From CAZAKZ01 sp964485695 (GTDB lineage Bacteria > Planctomycetota > JAFGQW01): 6,870 nucleotides of DNA. Every line of letters starts with the position of its first letter. Position 1 is the stretch's first letter. Location: the NCBI GenBank assembly GCA_964485695.1, contig CAZAKZ010000229.1, forward strand, positions 1-6,870, in the 5' to 3' direction. The translations under genes were made by a program, and so were the position numbers. A model generated the notes under the pieces. That model was given only the letters and a program-made list of their open reading frames with translations. It made no database searches and was not told the origin of the DNA. Below, piece by piece: positions 1-4,400 of the stretch.

Positions 1-45
1 AAATTGGTGGACAGCCTCGCTGAAAATCGGTTTATGCAACAACAA

Positions 46-465
46 CTAGCTATCCACGGCGTGCTCCGCATCCACTTGCTCTTGCTCCACGAGCCACTTC
101 ATCAGCTTCTTGACCACACGCGCCGAGGCCTGCTTGAACGAAGCACCGGCCGCGACCTTGCGCACCATGTAGTAGCCCAGGAACTCGTCCACGTGGGAGG
201 GGATCTTCTCCGGGCCGAAGAGCTCCACGAATTCCTGATGTTCCTCGCCTTCGGCGTCGTAGTGCTTCTCCCAGAGCCTGTTCTCGGCATCGTCCAGGAA
301 ATTGGGCCCGTACCCGTCGAGATAATCGGCGAAAAGTTCGATCGCCGCCTCGTAGTCCCCGAAGGTGCGTGGCTTGAGTCGCGCGCGCTGGTCATCGAGA
401 AAGGCACCGAGCACCTTTTCGATCGTCATCTCGGGAATGGACGCTATCTGTTTCTTGCGAGCCAT
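46..465 (-). CDS. Hypothetical protein with integrase-like N-terminal helical region, 139 aa
   Basis: This is a soluble protein of unknown function. After a basic start (MARKKQ), residues about 13-52 (TIEKVLGAFLDDQRARLKPR, then a DYEAAIELFADYL segment) resemble the SAM-like core-binding domain of tyrosine recombinases, but no catalytic domain follows. The rest is acidic and helical (FGPEKIPSHVDEFLGYYMVRK, then a Lys-rich helix near the end). From memory, a widespread family of uncharacterised proteins shares this FGPEKIP...F(L/M)GY(F/Y)M(V/I)RKV pattern and often runs about 50 residues longer, so the C-terminus may be clipped at TAG 46-48. Two tandem ATGs lie at 468 and 465; I chose 465 because AAGGAG then sits 7 bases upstream. 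The frame stays open further upstream to 732, but that part reads as non-coding and contains the promoter. No function can be assigned. Confidence 0.72.
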   Translation of the reverse strand: MARKKQIASIPEMTIEKVLGAFLDDQRARLKPRTFGDYEAAIELFADYLDGYGPNFLDDAENRLWEKHYDAEGEEHQEFVELFGPEKIPSHVDEFLGYYMVRKVAAGASFKQASARVVKKLMKWLVEQEQVDAEHAVDS

Positions 466-503
466 CATGGTTCTCCTTGCCCTCGGTTTCTGACTGCGTC
501 GCC

Positions 504-531
504 ATTGTACCTGCTCGATACAGAATGGCAA
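504..531 (-). promoter_or_regulatory. Sigma70-type promoter for the 139-aa gene
   Basis: Read on the minus strand, TTGCCA (526-531) and TACAAT (504-509) are separated by 16 bases. Each matches the housekeeping -35 and -10 consensus at five of six positions. Transcription would start near 497, giving a leader of about 30 bases that holds the AAGGAG ribosome binding site of the gene starting at 465. This is the best-looking promoter in the window. Confidence 0.6.
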
Positions 532-628
532 TCTTCCGGAACCAGGGCCGGATTTTCGGGACTGGTGGTTGTAGAATCCCACATGATCTTCCATGGATGG
601 TCGGATAACCCAAGGCTGAAATCGAAAC

Positions 629-802
629 ATGGCTGGAAAGAAGAAACCCTCTCGGTGCGGATCCGATGACCGGAAGGAGAAGGCGCTGCTGAAACGGCTC
701 TCCGCCGGACTCACGGACGAGGAGATGGACAAGGTCCTGGCCTACGCACTGCTCTCTCTGGACAGTGAAGGGCTGAACAGAGTCGTGTCACGGCTCGGTT
801 GA
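629..802 (+). CDS. Small hypothetical protein, 57 aa
   Basis: The frame starts at ATG 629 and ends at TGA 800-802. The product begins with a Lys/Arg-rich stretch (MAGKKKPSRCGSDDRKEK), followed by a probable helical hairpin with alternating charged and leucine residues (LLKRLSAGLTDEEMDKVLAY, LLSLDSEGLNRVVSRLG). Codon choice is G/C-rich at third positions, as in real genes here, and the amphipathic pattern looks selected. The ribosome binding site is weak (AAGG about 13 bases upstream), which lowers confidence. The gene is divergent from the 139-aa gene on its left. It converges on the ferredoxin gene on its right, overlapping that frame's last 92 bases. I do not recognise the family. Confidence 0.5.
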   Translation: MAGKKKPSRCGSDDRKEKALLKRLSAGLTDEEMDKVLAYALLSLDSEGLNRVVSRLG

Positions 803-2639
803 ACACCCACTCGTAACGGATCGCGTCGGACGGACAGGCATGCAGGCACTTTCCACATGAGAAGCAGTCCGCGCGGAGGGGGGAGTTCTTGACAATACCG
901 TCCGCGGCGTCGGAGGGGCAGGCGATGCCGCAGGCTCCGCACTCGTTGCAGCGGTCACGGTCGATTCGGACGCGGTAGAGGCTGAGTCGCTCTGCAATCC
1001 AGGAGAGGAATCCGAAGGGGCAGATGATCTGACAAAAGGGACGGTACACCACGAGTCCCACGAGGAGGGATAAGATGATCGTCAGCACGACCGAGGCGCC
1101 TTCAAAGTCGAGGTTGAACAGATTGAACGGGTTGATTGAGTGATAGACGACGAATCCCACACGCCCTCCGATCCAGCCGAAGAGCAGGAGGAGCATCAGC
1201 AGGAACAACCCGCCTCGGATGAGGTTCAGCACGAGGAACGAGGGTTTTGCGCGGCGCTTCAGCTTTGCCAACCACGGGATGGAGTGGACGAGTTCCTGGA
1301 GCGCACCGAAGGGGCAACCCCATCCGCAGATCAACTTGTTGCCGACGATGGCCAGACCCAGGAAGAACACGAGGGCCAGCACCTTGGCGAAGACGTCGCC
1401 GTACAGACCCACCATCGACTTGAAGACCTTGACCGCTCCTTCCATCGGATTCGGGGACTTGCCGAGCAGGAAGCCGGCCACCACCACCGCCACCACTAGG
1501 GCAGCGACGTGAACCGCTCGTGGATACCAGAGCTTCTTCTGCTTCCTGTCGGTCGCGAGGTCGGGTCGTCCGAGCTTCGTGAGGAAGATCCATCCCCAGA
1601 CGACGAGCGCCGCATACAGCCAGTACTTCAGGTTCGTGTCACGGTGGCCCAGGAGGTGCCCCACAGCGTGGTCGAGGGTCGCGGCGGTCACTCCGAACTT
1701 GGCGAGTGGTGCGCCCTTCGGAATGTCGAGGGGGAGGGAGAGTTCCCTGGCGAGGGACTTCCCGGTGACGCCGAGCTGTGGTGCGATCTCCTTCAGGCTC
1801 ATGGCCGGCGAGAAGTCGGTGATGTCGTGAGGCGCGTCGCCCGGTTGACGCAGCAGGCCTGCGGTGACCAGCAGGACGACGAGAACGAGCCCGAAGGCCG
1901 CCCACGCGCGCTGGCGCGAGGAGAGCAGACGGAGGTACGCGATCATCCCGACACCCCACGGGGATGACGACGCTGTGGCGGGAGCATCGCTCGAGACCGG
2001 GCCACTCATGAGCCGAGACCCCGCGGGCTCACGGTCGGCGGCACCGAGATCGTTCCTCTCGACCTGGTCCGGCCACACCAGGGCGGCGAAGTCCGACGGT
2101 CGTGAACGCAGCGCGGCGAAGAGTTCCACTGCCGGAAGCTTGCAGAAGGCCTCGGGTAATCCTCGCTCGCGTGCACCTGGCCCCCCTCGAATCGCGGCCT
2201 CGATCGCTTTTCCCAGGGCCGGAAACTCCTGCGCCAGTCGCCTGAACAGGGTCTCGGTGCTCGCCACAACGAGAGGTGTCGCCCAGAGGGCGCCAGACTG
2301 CCACAGGCGTTCTGCCTGTTCCGCATCCGGGCGATGAATGAATGCTCGAATGCATCGAAGGCACGGACCGTATCCCGGCTCCGGCTCCTCAGGCGGGACA
2401 ACCCAGATCCGGTTTCGTTGCGCTGCGGTTGGTCTCAGACAGCCCAGCACCACAAGCCTCGGGCCGGCCATCACCGCCAGGCGCGCCTTCCTGAGACCCT
2501 GCCTCAGCGTTACCGGGTCGGTTGTGGCATGTTCCACCGGCAGGAATGTCACGACCGATTCGGGATCCTGCTGGGCCACGTGCAGCAGGCCCGTGAGTGC
2601 GGCGGCTCCTGTGTCGCACGTTTCGGGGGGCCTGATCAC
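711..2639 (-). CDS. Degenerate nucleotidyltransferase domain fused to NapH/NosR-type 4Fe-4S membrane protein, 642 aa
   Basis: A GTG start at 2639 is preceded by AGGAG 5 bases away. Residues 1-200 read like the middle and end of a mannose-1-phosphate guanylyltransferase-type domain: LPVEH at 33-37 for the usual FPSDH, FIHRPD at 100-105 for F-EKP, LWA at 118-120 for LWN, and NDLG at 196-199 for W(S)DLG. The catalytic positions are altered. Residue 211 is a Met where a separate membrane gene may once have begun. Six likely membrane helices follow (about 244-262, 338-355, 373-393, 417-435, 469-490, 514-533). CGWGCP (438-443) and CQIICP (536-541) are the CxxxCP motifs typical of NapH/NosR/CcoG-like electron carriers. 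Two 4Fe-4S motifs have ligands C564/C567/C570/C574 and C592/C595/C598/C602. A small helical module (about 280-330) lies between helices 1 and 2. The likely role is electron transfer between membrane and cytoplasm, with unknown partner. The last 28 residues lie antisense to the 57-aa gene and look like read-through. The same frame continues upstream of a TAA into 2676-2903. Confidence 0.75.
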   Translation of the reverse strand: MIRPPETCDTGAAALTGLLHVAQQDPESVVTFLPVEHATTDPVTLRQGLRKARLAVMAGPRLVVLGCLRPTAAQRNRIWVVPPEEPEPGYGPCLRCIRAFIHRPDAEQAERLWQSGALWATPLVVASTETLFRRLAQEFPALGKAIEAAIRGGPGARERGLPEAFCKLPAVELFAALRSRPSDFAALVWPDQVERNDLGAADREPAGSRLMSGPVSSDAPATASSSPWGVGMIAYLRLLSSRQRAWAAFGLVLVVLLVTAGLLRQPGDAPHDITDFSPAMSLKEIAPQLGVTGKSLARELSLPLDIPKGAPLAKFGVTAATLDHAVGHLLGHRDTNLKYWLYAALVVWGWIFLTKLGRPDLATDRKQKKLWYPRAVHVAALVVAVVVAGFLLGKSPNPMEGAVKVFKSMVGLYGDVFAKVLALVFFLGLAIVGNKLICGWGCPFGALQELVHSIPWLAKLKRRAKPSFLVLNLIRGGLFLLMLLLLFGWIGGRVGFVVYHSINPFNLFNLDFEGASVVLTIILSLLVGLVVYRPFCQIICPFGFLSWIAERLSLYRVRIDRDRCNECGACGIACPSDAADGIVKNSPLRADCFSCGKCLHACPSDAIRYEWVFNRAVTRLCSALHCPERAVRRPGPCPSPRP

Positions 2640-2675
2640 TGTTGCTCCTGCGCCTGCATCCCGCCGGGCGCGCTC

Positions 2676-2903
2676 TTAATCGTGGTAGGATTCTGACGCG
2701 ACAATCACGGATCGCGCGGGGGGCACACACGACCTGATGTGCGCCATTGTTTTCTGCACCGGTGTCTGTTGCCCCAGTGGATCGTCGTGCCCCGGTGTTT
2801 CGGAAACGTCCGTTGAACCTGATGCGTCGGCATGGTCTTTCGCCCCCTCGCCACCGGCGAGGACCACGGCCCACAGGTTGGGAATCTTCTTCCTGCGAAT
2901 CAT
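2676..2903 (-). pseudogene. N-terminal fragment of sugar-phosphate nucleotidyltransferase, cut by in-frame TAA
   Basis: ATG 2903 follows GAGAGGAAG at a reasonable distance. The 75 residues open with WAVVLAGGEG (11-20), the nucleotide-binding start of nucleotidyltransferases such as mannose-1-phosphate guanylyltransferase. They end with VPPARSVIVASESYHD (60-75), the next conserved strand of that fold. The family expects GTRL and a PK(Q) motif after the glycine loop; here there is GAKD and an acidic, Ser/Thr-rich stretch with no PK. TAA at 2676-2678 ends the frame. The 642-aa frame beginning at 2639 is in the same phase, exactly 13 codons later, and continues the domain. The bases between (12 sense codons after the TAA) also read as coding. 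I therefore see one interrupted gene of about 730 codons rather than two unrelated ones. A natural split gene or a sequencing error are alternatives. Confidence 0.65.
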
Positions 2904-2967
2904 GAAGGGCGCTTCCTCTCGCGTTTCGATTCAGCTTTCTCTCGACCTTCGCGGCCGCTGCCTCGTG

Positions 2968-2999
2968 ACTGGACGGGTTCTTCACTTGACGGGTTCTTC
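2968..2999. repeat. Tandem 16-bp direct repeat
   Basis: Two adjacent 16-base copies, ACTGGACGGGTTCTTC (2968-2983) and ACTTGACGGGTTCTTC (2984-2999), differ at one base. They lie in the 203-base gap between the lipoprotein gene and the nucleotidyltransferase fragment, about 65 bases upstream of its ATG. They may be a slippage duplication or paired regulator sites. Confidence 0.8.
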
Positions 3000-3106
3000 T
3001 TGCGCGGTGAACGTGGTGCGCTGCTTTTGGCTACGGGCCGTCGGCCAGAAGTGGAGTGGGGGCCAGCCCACGCCGATATGCGAGACGTGATCAGGCCGAT
3101 CTCGTT

Positions 3107-3526
3107 TCATCGGGCCGGTCGAACTTGGCGCCGGGCGACATCCTCGAGCCGTTTGAGTTCCCCGAAGTTTCCATTGCCGTCGTTGAGGGAGACATGGTTT
3201 CCGTCGTCGACCTGGTCCCAGCGCGACTTCGAGCTGAGCTCGCAGCGAAGATCCAGATCGCCGTCTCGGTCAATGTCCTCGAACCACACCCGGTCCGGCC
3301 GGCCTCGGAATTGCATGAGAGACTTCTTCTTATAGGTCCCGTCCGGCATGGAGAGTTCAACGGCCATCTTGTAGTCGAGGTAGTAGAAGTGGCTCTCGGC
3401 ATTCAAGCCGCTCACCACGTCCACCCTCGAGTCCCCGTTTAGATCCACCCGGGCGATTTCGCTTGCACATCCACCGAGGAACAGCGCCATCGCTGCCACG
3501 CAAATGAGTCCCGTGGTGAGTTTCAT
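3107..3526 (-). CDS. Small lipoprotein with Asp-rich VCBS/FG-GAP-like repeats, 139 aa
   Basis: ATG 3526 has a strong AGGAGG 6 bases upstream; the upstream extension of the frame lacks coding character and a signal, so this start is preferred. Residues 1-19 form a lipoprotein signal peptide (MKLTTG, a hydrophobic core, then LFLGGC), with lipidation expected at C20. The mature part carries calcium-loop-like segments: DLNGDSRVDVV (28-38), DIDRDGDLDLR (84-94) and a Gly/Asn-rich LNDGNGNFGEL (114-124). Such D-x-N/D-x-D loops occur in FG-GAP/VCBS beta-propeller blades and dockerin-like modules. There are too few copies for a full propeller, so this may be a single blade pair or a short metal-binding domain. 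It likely sits on the inner or outer membrane facing the periplasm. No +2 Asp follows the Cys (it is Ala), which by the E. coli rule favours the outer membrane. It does not look co-transcribed tightly with its neighbours. Confidence 0.8.
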   Translation of the reverse strand: MKLTTGLICVAAMALFLGGCASEIARVDLNGDSRVDVVSGLNAESHFYYLDYKMAVELSMPDGTYKKKSLMQFRGRPDRVWFEDIDRDGDLDLRCELSSKSRWDQVDDGNHVSLNDGNGNFGELKRLEDVARRQVRPAR

Positions 3527-3595
3527 GTTTGGCCTCCTACCGCAAGCAACAGGATTCAGTTCCCATGAGAGGAAGCGAATCCGGGGATCAACTGC

Positions 3596-3627
3596 TTCCC
3601 ACGGCAAGACGAGCCGAGCCGTGGGAA
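3596..3627 (-). promoter_or_regulatory. 10-bp perfect hairpin upstream of lipoprotein gene
   Basis: TTCCCACGGC (3596-3605) and GCCGTGGGAA (3618-3627) form a perfect 10-bp stem with a 12-base loop, about 70 bases upstream of the lipoprotein start. No T-run follows on either strand, so a simple intrinsic terminator is unlikely. It could be a leader structure or an operator. Confidence 0.5.
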
Positions 3628-3861
3628 CGCCGAACTTCGGCACCGCACGCTGTTGCAGATCCCATGCCAGTGACTACGCGATATCGTATCGCCAGAGCAA
3701 CCAGGTCGATTACGCAGGTCCATGGCGCTTAATCGCTTCGTCAGGACGATGTGCGGCTCCGAGCGAGCCAGTCCGGGCGATCGAGCCGGGCGGCGATTCG
3801 ACGCTCTTCGATTTTGGAATAAGGGTCCGGTTCGCCAACGTGAGCCTGAACCGTGGGCGCC

Positions 3862-3920
3862 TGCCAGACTGGCATGAGTCAGTCAGGTTGGCTCTTCCCC
3901 TCCCTGTCAGAATGGCAGGG
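3862..3920. repeat. Pair of short-loop hairpins with CTGYCA-N3-TGGCA core
   Basis: TGCCA-GAC-TGGCA (3862-3874) and CCCTGTCA-GAA-TGGCAGGG (3902-3920, 8-bp stem with one G-T pair) have centres 43 bases apart. Both share the core of the palindrome at 6788-6802. The repeated core suggests a common binding protein or mobile small hairpin, but three instances are few. Confidence 0.55.
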
Positions 3921-3992
3921 CGCGGGTGACAGCCAAGTCCGGTCCAACCCAAGGACCGCATCCGGGGAGGGACAATACCGCAGTCGGTTGCG

Positions 3993-4235
3993 GTGCGGGC
4001 CGCTGATGTCGAGGCCGAGCCAACCGTCTCGGCTATCCCTGACTTCGAGCGCGTGGCCGACCTGGCGCGTCGCTTCAAGGTGCCCGTGCTGGTCTGCATC
4101 AACAAGGCGGATCTGAACCCGAACCTGGCCGACCGACTCGAGGACTTGGCGGAGGCTCTGGGGGTGGAGACGATTGGCCGGTTCCCGTACGACGAGAACT
4201 TCGTCCAGGCCCCTGTAATCAATGACACTACATGA
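3993..4235 (+). pseudogene. Internal fragment of MinD-superfamily P-loop ATPase
   Basis: The frame from about 4009 to 4220 encodes EAEPTVSAIPDFERVADLAR, then VPVLVCINKADLNPNLADRL, then VETIGRFPYDENFVQA. This is the second half of the MinD-superfamily ATPases that carry an inserted ferredoxin domain: the EPTxSGxHDxERV segment, the INKADLN guanine/adenine-specificity-like motif, and the GRxPYDxxFV segment. The Walker A region (GKGGTGKT), the ferredoxin insert and the C-terminal tail are missing. No matching sequence is seen in the 460 bases upstream. The open frame formally starts at a GTG (3993) with no ribosome binding site, and runs into unrelated sequence before TGA. It is therefore a dead internal piece about 70 codons long. 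In intact genomes such ATPases are often paired with iron-sulfur cluster proteins, but here no partner is adjacent. Confidence 0.75.
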
Positions 4236-4282
4236 GAGCCGAGAGTCGTCCACAGTAGGACTGTCAGAAGATACTGCCTACG

Positions 4283-4400
4283 TCAACGGTCAAGAAGGCG
4301 CGTTGCCCAATCGTCGCCGGCCAGCACGTGCAATTTCCCGCCGACCAGCGTCATCGCAGTGGCGATCGCGGTGCGCTCACGGGCCTGCAAACCGAGTCGA
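4283..4400 (-). other. Possible coding remnant downstream of the lyase-thioredoxin gene
   Basis: Just past the stop of the lyase-thioredoxin gene, in a different phase, the minus strand reads LQARERTAIATAMTLVGGKL, then HVLAGDDWATRLLDR and TGA at 4283-4285. G/C-rich third positions and the balanced composition look like the C-terminus of a real protein. No start with a ribosome binding site is visible: an ATG overlapping the preceding stop is in another phase and closes after 17 codons. It may be the tail of a lost gene, or chance. I do not recognise the family. Confidence 0.3.

Larger units (their letters stand above)
3527..3992. other. Gene-free stretch with hairpins
   Basis: I find no convincing gene on either strand in these 466 bases; open frames present have unnatural composition. 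It holds the 5' leader of the lipoprotein gene on the left, a 10-bp perfect hairpin, two neighbouring CTGYCA-type hairpins, and a short inverted repeat ACCGCA/TGCGGT (3977-3982, 3989-3994) just before the ATPase remnant. It may be the old control region of the gene of which only 3993-4235 remains. Confidence 0.5.

Noticed and set aside
2389..2985. Minus-strand open frame of 198 codons overlapping the nucleotidyltransferase fragment
   Set aside because: Arg-rich and repetitive; the competing phase carries the recognisable WAVVLAGGEG start and VPPARSVIV strand.
3056..3442. Plus-strand open frame of 128 codons
   Set aside because: It is antisense to the lipoprotein, which has a lipobox and a strong ribosome binding site.
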